Notes under the pieces: model-generated
Told to the model about the DNA's origin: nothing
What the model saw: the letters and a program-made list of their open reading frames with translations, nothing else
Databases searched by the model: none
Shown: positions 8,148 through 15,819 of the stretch, one piece after another
How positions within the stretch are numbered: the stretch's first letter is position 1
Layout: the number at the start of each line of letters is the position of its first letter
Position numbers and translations under genes: made by a program
NCBI GenBank assembly: GCA_050258555.1
Contig: JBLMZA010000125.1
Location: 1-23,622, forward strand
DNA length: 23,622 nucleotides
From: CAISDA01 sp050258555
Lineage (GTDB): Bacteria; Bacteroidota; Ignavibacteria; UBA10030; UBA8401
Reading direction: 5' to 3'

Positions 8148-9785
8148 TTAGTACATGTCGCCCATGCCGCCGCCCGGAGGCATGGCAGGCATTGCCGGCT
8201 TCTTCTCTTCCGGCTTCTCGACGATCGTTGCTTCGGTCGTGAGAAGGAGCGATGCGACGCTGGCAGCGTTTTCGATCGCGATGCGCGTAACCTTCGTCGG
8301 ATCGATGACGCCCGCTTTCACGAGATCTTCGTAGGTCTCGGTGAGCGCGTTGAAGCCGTTGTCTCCCTTGCTCGAGAGCACCTTGTCGACCACGACCGAG
8401 CCTTCGAGGCCGGCGTTGTTGACGATCTGGCGGATCGGCTCTTCCAGGGCGCGGCGGATGATCTGCACGCCGGTCTTCTGGTCGATGTTCGTCGTCTTCA
8501 CGTTGTCGAGTCCCGGAATGGCGCGCAGCAGCGCGACGCCGCCGCCGGGGACGATGCCTTCTTCAACAGCCGCGCGCGTGGCATGGAGCGCATCCTCGAC
8601 GCGGGCCTTCTTTTCCTTCATTTCCACTTCGGTCGATGCGCCGATCTTCAGCACGGCCACGCCGCCCGAGAGCTTCGCAAGGCGTTCCTGCAGCTTTTCC
8701 TTGTCGTAATCCGACGTGGTTTTCTCGATCTGTGCGCGGATCTCGTTGACGCGCTTCTTGATGTCTTCCTTCTTGCCGGCGCCTTCGACGATCGTCGTGT
8801 TGTCTTTGTCGATCACGACCTTCTTGGCCGTGCCGAGCTGCGCGACGGTGGCGTTCTCAAGCTTGTAGCCCATCTCTTCGGCGATCACCTTGCCGTTGGT
8901 GAGCACAGCGATGTCTTCGAGCATGGCCTTGCGGCGGTCGCCGAATCCCGGCGCCTTCACCGCTGCCACGCGGAGCGTGCCGCGGAGCTTGTTCACCACG
9001 AGCGTGGCGAGCGCTTCGCCTTCCACTTCTTCGGCGATGATCATGATCGAGCGGTCGGACTGTGCCGCCTTCTCGAGAATCGGAAGAAGGTCCTTCATCG
9101 AGCCGATCTTCTTGTCGTGGATCAGGATGTACGGATCTTCAAGCACCGCTTCCATCGTGTCGGCATCGGTCACGAAATACGGCGAGAGATAGCCGCGGTC
9201 GAACTGCATGCCTTCCACCACATCCATCAGCGTCTCGGTTCCCTTCGCCTCTTCGACCGTGATGACGCCGTCCTTGCCGACTTTCTCCATCGCATCGGCG
9301 ATCAGGTTGCCGATCTTCTCGTCGTTGTTCGCCGAGATCGTGCCGACCTGGGCGATTTCCTTCTTGCCTTCGACCGGACGGCTGATCATCTTCAGATCCT
9401 CAACCACATTGGCCACGGCGAGATCGATGCCGCGCTTCAGATCCATCGGATTGGCGCCGGCGGTGACGTTCTTCAGTCCTTCACGCACGATCGCCTGCGC
9501 AAGCACGGTTGCCGTCGTGGTGCCGTCTCCGGCCACATCGGACGTCTTTGAGGCGACTTCGCGCACCATCTGCGCGCCGAGGTTTTCAACGGGATCGCTC
9601 AGTTCGATTTCCTTCGCCACCGTGACGCCGTCCTTCGTGACGGTCGGTGCGCCGAATTTCTTGTCGATCACGACGTTGCGGCCCTTGGGACCGAGTGTCA
9701 CTTTCACTGCATTGGCGAGTTGATCGACACCGCGCTTGAGAGCGGAACGAGCGTCAACTTCATATTGGATAAGTTTTGCTGCCAT
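8148..9785 (-). CDS. groL: 60 kDa chaperonin GroEL
   Basis: A 545-residue chaperonin subunit that forms the double-ring ATP-driven folding chamber with GroES. Hallmarks include VTLGPKGRNVVIDKKFGAP, TKDGVTVAKEI (D52), the nucleotide motif DVAGDGTTTATVLAQAI (87-91 DGTTT), and VEEGIVPGGGVALLRA. The Gly/Met C-terminal tail is short, PPGGGMGDMY. The start is ATG 9785, with AAGGAG nine bases upstream (complement of 9795-9800). An in-frame ATG 18 bases earlier adds MKESIP and overlaps the ribosome site. It follows groS by 44 nt and ends in a strong terminator. Expression should be controlled through the CIRCE operator upstream of groS. Confidence 0.98.
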   Translation of the reverse strand: MAAKLIQYEVDARSALKRGVDQLANAVKVTLGPKGRNVVIDKKFGAPTVTKDGVTVAKEIELSDPVENLGAQMVREVASKTSDVAGDGTTTATVLAQAIVREGLKNVTAGANPMDLKRGIDLAVANVVEDLKMISRPVEGKKEIAQVGTISANNDEKIGNLIADAMEKVGKDGVITVEEAKGTETLMDVVEGMQFDRGYLSPYFVTDADTMEAVLEDPYILIHDKKIGSMKDLLPILEKAAQSDRSIMIIAEEVEGEALATLVVNKLRGTLRVAAVKAPGFGDRRKAMLEDIAVLTNGKVIAEEMGYKLENATVAQLGTAKKVVIDKDNTTIVEGAGKKEDIKKRVNEIRAQIEKTTSDYDKEKLQERLAKLSGGVAVLKIGASTEVEMKEKKARVEDALHATRAAVEEGIVPGGGVALLRAIPGLDNVKTTNIDQKTGVQIIRRALEEPIRQIVNNAGLEGSVVVDKVLSSKGDNGFNALTETYEDLVKAGVIDPTKVTRIAIENAASVASLLLTTEATIVEKPEEKKPAMPAMPPGGGMGDMY

Positions 9786-9829
9786 TGGAATCGACTCCTT
9801 CAATTATTATTTGATCTCAGACCGTGTGA

Positions 9830-10114
9830 TTACATGATCGCAAAGATATCGCTTTCACGCATAATGAGGACTTCCTCGCCTTCGACTGTCACTTCCGTCC
9901 CCGAATATTTTCCATACAGCACCTTGTCTCCCACCTTCACTTCCAGCGCAATTTTCTTGCCGTCATCGGTCGTCTTGCCGGGACCGACAGCGACGACTTC
10001 GCCCCACACGGGTTTCTCTTTTGCCGTATCGGGAAGGAACAGGCCGCCTTTTGTCTTATCTTCTGCAACAGCAGGCTTCACAACAATTCTGTCTGCCAAT
10101 GGTTTTAATTTCAT
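9830..10114 (-). CDS. groS: 10 kDa co-chaperonin GroES
   Basis: A 94-residue co-chaperonin that caps the GroEL chamber. It has the usual MKLKPLADRIVVKP opening. The mobile loop region KTKGGLFLPDTAKEKP comes next, then GEVVAVGPGK, VKVGDKVLYGKYSGTEV and the C-terminal ILRE-like strand (VLIMRESDIFAIM). A perfect AGGAGG (complement of 10121-10126) lies six bases before ATG 10114, consistent with very high expression. It is the first gene of the groS-groL operon. Confidence 0.98.
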   Translation of the reverse strand: MKLKPLADRIVVKPAVAEDKTKGGLFLPDTAKEKPVWGEVVAVGPGKTTDDGKKIALEVKVGDKVLYGKYSGTEVTVEGEEVLIMRESDIFAIM

Positions 10115-10191
10115 TGCATCCTCCTATGAGATTGTGTTATGGTGTAACGAACTTAAGGGACAGTAGATAACAAGACAGGGCTGCGCGTTGA

Positions 10192-10218
10192 TTAGCACTC
10201 GCCTTCAACGAGTGCTAA
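10192..10218. promoter_or_regulatory. CIRCE element (HrcA operator)
   Basis: TTAGCACTC (10192-10200), nine bases, then GAGTGCTAA (10210-10218). This is a perfect match to the CIRCE consensus TTAGCACTC-N9-GAGTGCTAA bound by the heat-shock repressor HrcA. It overlaps the last two bases of the groS -10 hexamer and covers the expected transcription start. hrcA itself is not in the window. Confidence 0.97.
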
Positions 10219-10245
10219 TATACGAACCTCGAAACGGATTGTCAA
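10217..10245 (-). promoter_or_regulatory. Promoter of groS-groL
   Basis: On the minus strand, TTGACA (complement of 10240-10245) and TATATT (complement of 10217-10222) are 17 bp apart, a near-ideal housekeeping sigma promoter. Its downstream edge is covered by CIRCE, so HrcA would block initiation directly. Confidence 0.9.
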
Positions 10246-10359
10246 GTTCCGGAGGCCGCCCCACAGGGGAAAATAATTTCCCTTCTCTGTAATTACTCCT
10301 TCCGCCATCGGGCATCGACGCTGCAGGCTGAAATAAATTCAGTCTTCGCGCATTTTTTC

Positions 10360-10389
10360 TTTACTCATTAAGTCATTTTTCATTATATT
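10360..10389 (+). promoter_or_regulatory. Promoter candidate of the uracil permease gene
   Basis: TTTACT (10360-10365) and TATATT (10384-10389) are 18 bp apart in an AT-rich stretch, about 60 bases before the GTG start. The rest of the gap back to the groS promoter contains only small inverted repeats (10267-10282 and 10328-10342). I saw no small gene in it. Confidence 0.45.
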
Positions 10390-10450
10390 ATGCCGTTTTG
10401 TTAACCGTTCACCCCTTTCCACTTCCCATTCTCAAAAAAGGAGTCTGCGC

Positions 10451-11728
10451 GTGAGCACATTCGTCGGTATCGAAGAAAAACTATCCATCGCCAAATCCAT
10501 CCCCTTGAGTTTTCAGCATCTCTTTGCCATGTTCGGCGCCACGATTCTCGTCCCCCTGCTTCTGGGCGTTGATCCCGCGGTCGCCCTCCTGATGAACGGC
10601 ATCGGCACGCTGCTCTATACGCTCGTGACCAAAGGGAAAATTCCGGCCTATCTCGGCTCGAGCTTCGCCTTCATCGCTCCGGCCACGCTCATCATCAACT
10701 CCTACGGCGGATTTTCCCATGCGCAAAGCGGCTTCATCCTCTTCGGATGCTTTTTCATCGTCGTCTCCTTCATCATCCGCTGGGTCGGCATTCGCTGGAT
10801 CCACATCGTCATGCCGCCGCCCGTGATGGGCGCCGTCGTGGCGGTGATCGGCCTCGAGCTGGCGCCCGTCGCCGCCAATATGTCCGGTCTTGTCGTCACG
10901 GCGGCCGCGCCGATGAACATCGATGTCGTCATGGTTTCGATGTTCACGCTCCTGGTCGGCATTCTGGGTTCGATCGTCTTCCGCGGCTTCATGAAGATCA
11001 TTCCGATCCTCACGGCCGTCGTGATCGGGTACGTTTTCGCCCTCGCCAAGGGCATGGTCGATTTCACGACGATCGCCAATGCGCCATGGTTCAAGCTGCC
11101 CGCGTTTTCCGCCCCGGTCTTCGACGTGAATGCGATGATCATCATCGCTCCGGCCTGCCTCGTCGTCTTGGCCGAGCACATCGGACATTTGATCGTGACG
11201 GGCAACGTGACCGAACGCGATCTCATGAAGGATCCGGGACTGCATCTCTCACTTCTGGGTGACGGCTTAAGCAACCTGCTTTCGGGCGCGGCCGGCTCGC
11301 CGCCGAACACGACATACGGCGAGAATATCGGCGTCATGGCCATCACGCGCGTTTATTCGGTGTGGGTGATCCGCGGAGCGGCGGTGATCGCGATCCTGCT
11401 TTCGGGCATCGGCAAGGTCGCCGCGGCCATCCAGTCGATTCCCACAGCGGTCATGGGCGGCATCTCGCTCCTGCTCTACGGCGTCATCGCCAGTTCCGGT
11501 ATCCGCATGCTCGTCGATCAGAAAGTGGATTTTTCGAAGAGCGCGAATATGGTGCTCGCGGCCGTCACGTTCGTCATCGGCGTGAGCGGCGCGGCCATCA
11601 CCATCGGCACGGTCGAACTCAAAGGCATGGCACTGGCCGCCGTCTCGGGCGTCGTGCTCTCGATTATTTTTTATGCCCTTCACCGGGCGGGACTGATGAA
11701 CGACACGTACGATATTCACGGTTCATAA
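10451..11728 (+). CDS. uraA: Uracil permease, NCS2/UraA family
   Basis: A 425-residue inner-membrane nucleobase:proton symporter with about 14 membrane segments in the UraA fold. The substrate-site residues of E. coli UraA are conserved at almost identical positions: AEHIGHL (E242, H246) in TM8 and TYGENIGVMA (E291) in TM10, plus SPPNTTY before TM10. The N-terminus (PLSFQHLFAMFGATILVPLLLG) is typical. The start is GTG 10451, seven bases after AAGGAG (10438-10443). The strong uracil-type motifs favour uracil over xanthine or urate. No pyrimidine gene lies beside it. A terminator follows at 11790. Confidence 0.92.
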   Translation: MSTFVGIEEKLSIAKSIPLSFQHLFAMFGATILVPLLLGVDPAVALLMNGIGTLLYTLVTKGKIPAYLGSSFAFIAPATLIINSYGGFSHAQSGFILFGCFFIVVSFIIRWVGIRWIHIVMPPPVMGAVVAVIGLELAPVAANMSGLVVTAAAPMNIDVVMVSMFTLLVGILGSIVFRGFMKIIPILTAVVIGYVFALAKGMVDFTTIANAPWFKLPAFSAPVFDVNAMIIIAPACLVVLAEHIGHLIVTGNVTERDLMKDPGLHLSLLGDGLSNLLSGAAGSPPNTTYGENIGVMAITRVYSVWVIRGAAVIAILLSGIGKVAAAIQSIPTAVMGGISLLLYGVIASSGIRMLVDQKVDFSKSANMVLAAVTFVIGVSGAAITIGTVELKGMALAAVSGVVLSIIFYALHRAGLMNDTYDIHGS

Positions 11729-11789
11729 GGATAGCACAAGTCCATTAATATCAAGCACTTAATATTCTCTTCCTCGTACGGTTTCACAG

Positions 11790-11831
11790 TGTGCGGCGCT
11801 CGTTCCCGATCCGGTGCCGCACATTTTTTTT
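11790..11831 (+). terminator. Intrinsic terminator of uraA
   Basis: TGTGCGGC (11790-11797) pairs with GCCGCACA (11816-11823) around an 18-nt loop, followed by eight T (11824-11831). It lies 61 bases after the uraA stop and directly before the promoter of the metal-efflux operon. Confidence 0.9.
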
Positions 11832-11842
11832 CCGGCTCCCTC

Positions 11843-11871
11843 TTGCGTTTTGCCGTTCCTTCTGGTATCTT
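11843..11871 (+). promoter_or_regulatory. Promoter candidate of the metal-efflux operon
   Basis: TTGCGT (11843-11848) and TATCTT (11866-11871) have 17-bp spacing, placed between the uraA terminator and the first small gene. Transcription would start near 11878, giving a short leader of about 20 nt before ATG 11897. No clear palindromic operator is seen around it. Confidence 0.6.
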
Positions 11872-11896
11872 GGATAAAGGACCAAACTGTCTGTTT

Positions 11897-12298
11897 ATGA
11901 AAACCACGACGCTCCATACATTCCTGACCGTGCTGACGCTTGCCGTCATGACGCTCACCTCGACGGGCTTCACGGCGGTCGTGCGTTATTGCACGATGGG
12001 GGATATTGCGGAGTGCTGCTGCGAAGAAATGCAGACGGTTCCCGTTCCGGATGCTCCGACGGTGAAGGCGCCCGAGATGTCGTGCAACGTGCAGACCATC
12101 GCCGGCGGCCGGAATGAAATCGATGCGACCGTGCAATCGATCGCGGCCGATGCAGCCCCCGCGTTGGACGTCGTCCTTTCCGGATACGATGCCTCTCAGA
12201 TGGCGGCGCCGGAATTCCCCTGCCCGCTGTTCACGCTCGATCATGCCGCGCCGCCCGGCGTCGACATCTACATACGCGTCAACTCATTTCTGATTTAA
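11897..12298 (+). CDS. HYC_CC_PP-like small exported protein, first gene of metal-efflux locus
   Basis: A 133-residue protein with an N-terminal signal sequence (hydrophobic core about residues 8-27). The rest resembles the HYC_CC_PP small proteins that I recall from Bacteroidota, often beside heavy-metal efflux genes. The motif order fits: RYC (30-32, Arg for His), a CC cluster (CCC, 40-42), and a late PP (119-120) followed by VDIYIRVNSFLI. Further cysteines are C63 and C109. Function is unknown; the Cys/Met content and position suggest periplasmic or outer-membrane-associated metal sensing or binding (inference). ATG 11897 is preceded by AAAGGA (11876-11881), rather far at 15 nt. The gene ends 125 nt before cusA, and the two are linked by a structured leader. 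Confidence 0.75.
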   Translation: MKTTTLHTFLTVLTLAVMTLTSTGFTAVVRYCTMGDIAECCCEEMQTVPVPDAPTVKAPEMSCNVQTIAGGRNEIDATVQSIAADAAPALDVVLSGYDASQMAAPEFPCPLFTLDHAAPPGVDIYIRVNSFLI

Positions 12299-12300
12299 GA

Positions 12301-12419
12301 TTCTCCGAATCGTTTTCCTTTTCATGTGTTTCACATGGATGAAGGGGTGCGTACGGCCACGCCGTCACCGCGCTCGCTTCGCATTCCATGTGAAAGGAAA
12401 TCCATTTCACTTCGGAGAA
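12301..12419 (+). promoter_or_regulatory. Structured RNA leader over the cusA ribosome-binding site
   Basis: Nested perfect arms are visible: 12301-12309 with 12411-12419 (TTCTCCGAA/TTCGGAGAA), 12314-12318 with 12396-12400, and 12329-12338 with 12386-12395 (TTTCACATGG/CCATGTGAAA). The hairpin continues through 12341-12344/12377-12380 and 12346-12349/12366-12369 to an apical 12353-12357/12361-12365 stem. The outermost right arm contains GGAG (12414-12417), the cusA Shine-Dalgarno. A competing hairpin CATGTG-TTT-CACATG (12323-12337) uses the same bases as the 10-bp arm. Hairpin, coupling device, switch or a short palindromic repeat are all possible readings. Confidence 0.6.
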
Positions 12420-12423
12420 AACA

Positions 12424-15400
12424 ATGATCGAACGTATCATCGATTGGAGCGCCAACAACCGCTTCATCGTCATTCTTATCTATGTGCTCCTTGCCGGCGC
12501 CGGTATCTACGCCGTGGCGACGATGCCGGTCGATGCAATCCCCGACCTTTCGGAAAACCAGGTCATCGTGTTTACCGAATGGATGGGACGCTCGCCCGAG
12601 ATCGTCGAGCAGCAGGTCACCTATCCCCTCTCGTCGGCGCTGCAGGGACTGCCGCAGGTGAAGGCCGTCCGCGCCTCCTCCATGTTCGGCATGTCGTTCA
12701 TCTTCGTCATCTTCGACGACAAGACCGACCTGTCCTTTGCGCGCAATAAAATCATCGAAAAGCTCGCGCTCGTGCGCACGACGCTTCCGCCGGGCGTCAC
12801 GCCGGTGCTGGGTCCGGAAGGCACGGGCGTGGGCCACGTCTTCTGGTATACGATCGAAGGAAAGCAGTATGACCTTGCCGCGCTGCGATCGATACAGGAC
12901 TGGTATGTGCGCGACAAGCTCGTCTCGGTCGAAGGCGTCGCCGAGATCGCCAGCATCGGAGGATTCGTCAAGCAGTATCAGGTCGACATCGATCCGAACA
13001 AGCTGCGGGGCTACGGACTGACCGTGGGCGACGTGGCTTCCGCCATTCAACGCAACAACAACGAAGTCGGCGGCAAGCTGCTTGAAATCAGCAGCGCCGA
13101 ATATTTCGTCCGCGGCCAGGGCTACATCCAGTCCACCGAGGATGTGGGCAACATCCTCGTGAAGCAGACCGCAGGCGGCGTTCCCGTTCCGCTGAAAAAT
13201 GTCGCCGTCGTGCAGCTGGGCGGCGAAATCCGCCGCGGCGTGCTCGAGAAGGACGGCACGGGCGAAGCCGTGGGCGGCATCGTCGTCATGCGCCAGAATG
13301 AAAACGCACGCGAGGTGATCGAGAAGGTCAAGGAGCGGATCAACGAGATTTCACCCGGTCTTCCCGAAGGCGTCAAAATCGTGCCTTCGTACGACCGCTC
13401 GACGCTCATCGAAGCGGCGGTCGGCACGCTCGACCGCGCATTGATCGAGGCGAGCCTCATTGTGGCGCTCGTGGTCACCGTGTTCCTTCTCCACTTCCGA
13501 TCGATCGTGCGCATCCTGATCGAGCTTCCGGTCTCGGTGCTCCTTTCGTTCATCCTCATGCGGCTCTTCGGCATCACCTCCAACATCATGTCGCTCGGCG
13601 GCATCGTGCTCGCGATCGGCGTGATCGTCGACTCCTCGATCGTGCTGGTCGAAAACGCGTACCGCAACATCGCCAATGCGATGGCGAAAAAAGGATCGCT
13701 CACGAACGAGGAATACAAGCGGATCTCGATCATGTCGGCAAAGCAGGTCGGACGCGCGATTTTCTTTTCCGAACTGATCATCCTTGTCGGCTTCCTGCCG
13801 GTCTTTCTGCTCACCGGACAGGAAGGCAAGCTCTTCCATCCGCTGGCATTCACCAAGACATTCGTCATGATCGCCTCGGCCGGCGTCGTGATCACGCTCA
13901 TTCCCGTACTGATGACGATGCTCATGCGCGGCACGTTCCGTCCCGATACGGCCAATCCCGTCTCGCGCTTCTTCATCCGTCTCTATGAGCCGGTGATCCA
14001 CTGGGTGCTGAAGCACCGCCGGATCACGATCGCGATCAATGTCCTGGCGCTTCTCATCACCATCCCGATGGTGCTCTCGATCGGTTCCGAATTCATGCCG
14101 CCGCTCGATGAAGGCTCGCTGCTCTATATGCCCGTCACGCTTCCCAACGCTTCGGTGGGCGAAGTGAGCCGCATCATGGCGCTGCAGGATAAGATCATCC
14201 ATGAGGTGCCGGAAGTGGCGCATGTGCTCGGCAAGGCGGGCCGCGCCGAAACAGCGACCGACAACGCGCCCACGAGCATGATCGAAACGATCATCCTTTT
14301 GAAGCCGAAGAGCGAATGGCGGCCCGGCATCACGAAAAACGACATCGTGCAGGAGCTCGATTCGAAGCTGCAGATCCCCGGCACGCGCAACGGCTGGACG
14401 CAGCCGATCATCAACCGCATCAACATGCTCTCGACCGGCGTGCGGACCGATATCGGCTTCAAGATCTTCGGTCCGAATCTCGATTCGCTCGAGCGCTTCT
14501 CGATCGAGGCGGAAAACATCCTGCGCACGGTGCCCGGCGCGGCCGACGTGGTGGCCGAACGCATCGGACAGGGCTATTATGTCGATATCGTGCCGAAGAA
14601 GGATGCACTGGCGCGTTTCGGACTCAATGTCGGCGACGCGCAGGATCTGATCGAGACGGCAATCGGCGGACAGAATCTCGGCATCGTCTATGAAGGCCGC
14701 ATGCGCTTCCCCATCCGTCTCCGCTTTCAGCGCGAGTACAGGGACAACGTCGAGGAGATGCGGCGACTGCCAATTCCCGTCCGGACGGCATCGGCTGCCG
14801 GCCTCTCCCCAATGGCCTCGGCAGTCGCGCCCGCCGGCATGGGCTCGGGCGGCGCATCGGGTGGCATGGGCGCTGGATCGATGGGCGCCTCCGCCTCTTC
14901 CGGGATGAGCGCATTGTCTGCTTCGATGAATGCCGGCGCGGGAGCGTCGACGTCGTCATTCGGCGCTTCATCGCTCACCGATGCCGGAGGCGATGCGTCG
15001 CAGGCCTATGTTCCCCTTTCCGAAGTGGCCGATGTGAATATCGTCTCGGGTCCGCCCATGATCAGTTCCGAAAACGGCCAGCTGCGCGCGATCGTCTACA
15101 TGAACGTGCGCGGACGCGACATGGGTTCGACCATGGAGGATGCAAAGACGGCGATCGCGCAGAAGCTGAATCTCCCCGCCGGCTATTCATACACATGGAG
15201 CGGACAGTACGAGCATAAGGTGCGCGCGCAGCAGACGCTCATGTACATCATGCCGATCGTCTTTTTGATCATCTTCCTTTTGCTGTATTTCACGTTCAAG
15301 GATTATCTGGAAGCATTCGTCGTCATGCTCTCGGTTCCCTTTGCGCTCATCGGCGGCGTCTACATGATCTACTTCCTGGGATACAACTTCTCCGTCGCCG

Positions 15401-15819
15401 TCTGGGTCGGGTTCATTGCGCTCTACGGCATCGCGGTGGAAACCGGCGTGGTGATGGTCGTGTATCTGCACGAGGCGCTGGACCGGAAGCTCAAGGCACA
15501 CTTGAACGGCGAGCGCGGACCGATCACTGTCGACGATATTTACGATGCGGCCGTTGAAGGATCCGTCCTCCGTCTCCGTCCGAAGATCATGACCGTCGCC
15601 ACTTCGATGATGGGACTCATTCCCGTGATGTGGGCGTCGGGCGCGGGCGCCGATGTCATGAAACCATTGACCGCGCCGATGATCGGCGGACTGTTCACGT
15701 CGGCCGTGCATGTGCTCGTGGTGACCCCCGTGCTCTTTGTCATCATGAAGCAGCACGCGCTCAAAAAAGGACGGCTCCAGCTTTCGAAGATGGCCGGATT
15801 CATGAAGGAGGGCGAATAA
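12424..15819 (+). CDS. cusA: Cu(I)/Ag(I) efflux RND pump, CusA type
   Basis: A 1131-residue inner-membrane heavy-metal RND transporter that moves monovalent copper or silver to an outer-membrane channel, powered by protons. It opens MIERIIDWSANNRFIVIL and contains VDAIPDLSENQVIVFTEW. The three copper-binding methionines of E. coli CusA are conserved at constant offset: M569 (LLYMP), M619 (PTSMIE) and M668 (INMLSTG). The proton-relay residues are D403 (VIVDSS), E1006 (AVETGVV) and K1054 (RPKIM). Residues about 789-861 form a Gly/Ala/Ser/Met-rich insert not expected in the family. The start ATG 12424 lies six bases after GGAG, inside the leader hairpin. The stop TAA overlaps the next gene's ATG by one base. 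Confidence 0.95.
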   Translation: MIERIIDWSANNRFIVILIYVLLAGAGIYAVATMPVDAIPDLSENQVIVFTEWMGRSPEIVEQQVTYPLSSALQGLPQVKAVRASSMFGMSFIFVIFDDKTDLSFARNKIIEKLALVRTTLPPGVTPVLGPEGTGVGHVFWYTIEGKQYDLAALRSIQDWYVRDKLVSVEGVAEIASIGGFVKQYQVDIDPNKLRGYGLTVGDVASAIQRNNNEVGGKLLEISSAEYFVRGQGYIQSTEDVGNILVKQTAGGVPVPLKNVAVVQLGGEIRRGVLEKDGTGEAVGGIVVMRQNENAREVIEKVKERINEISPGLPEGVKIVPSYDRSTLIEAAVGTLDRALIEASLIVALVVTVFLLHFRSIVRILIELPVSVLLSFILMRLFGITSNIMSLGGIVLAIGVIVDSSIVLVENAYRNIANAMAKKGSLTNEEYKRISIMSAKQVGRAIFFSELIILVGFLPVFLLTGQEGKLFHPLAFTKTFVMIASAGVVITLIPVLMTMLMRGTFRPDTANPVSRFFIRLYEPVIHWVLKHRRITIAINVLALLITIPMVLSIGSEFMPPLDEGSLLYMPVTLPNASVGEVSRIMALQDKIIHEVPEVAHVLGKAGRAETATDNAPTSMIETIILLKPKSEWRPGITKNDIVQELDSKLQIPGTRNGWTQPIINRINMLSTGVRTDIGFKIFGPNLDSLERFSIEAENILRTVPGAADVVAERIGQGYYVDIVPKKDALARFGLNVGDAQDLIETAIGGQNLGIVYEGRMRFPIRLRFQREYRDNVEEMRRLPIPVRTASAAGLSPMASAVAPAGMGSGGASGGMGAGSMGASASSGMSALSASMNAGAGASTSSFGASSLTDAGGDASQAYVPLSEVADVNIVSGPPMISSENGQLRAIVYMNVRGRDMGSTMEDAKTAIAQKLNLPAGYSYTWSGQYEHKVRAQQTLMYIMPIVFLIIFLLLYFTFKDYLEAFVVMLSVPFALIGGVYMIYFLGYNFSVAVWVGFIALYGIAVETGVVMVVYLHEALDRKLKAHLNGERGPITVDDIYDAAVEGSVLRLRPKIMTVATSMMGLIPVMWASGAGADVMKPLTAPMIGGLFTSAVHVLVVTPVLFVIMKQHALKKGRLQLSKMAGFMKEGE

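Noticed and set aside
8085..9551. 488-codon open frame opposite groL
   Set aside because: Antisense shadow of a strongly biased gene; the start lies in the groL terminator and there is no domain or ribosome site.
10267..10282. Small inverted repeat GGGAAA-N4-TTTCCC between groS and uraA
   Set aside because: Six-base arms without a U-run or a promoter positioned against it; too weak to call an operator or terminator.
11745..11765. Direct repeat TTAATAT with 14-bp period after uraA
   Set aside because: Only two 7-bp AT-rich copies, upstream of the uraA terminator and far from the efflux promoter; chance is likely.
12324..12749. Open frame starting inside the cusA leader that could be an upstream leader peptide
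   Set aside because: It has no ribosome site, does not terminate before cusA and runs out of frame through the pump gene. The bases are better explained by the hairpin.
13122..14223. Overlapping minus-strand frames opposite cusA
   Set aside because: His/Asp/Arg-rich or Ser/Met-rich shadows; the RND transporter frame is continuous and conserved.
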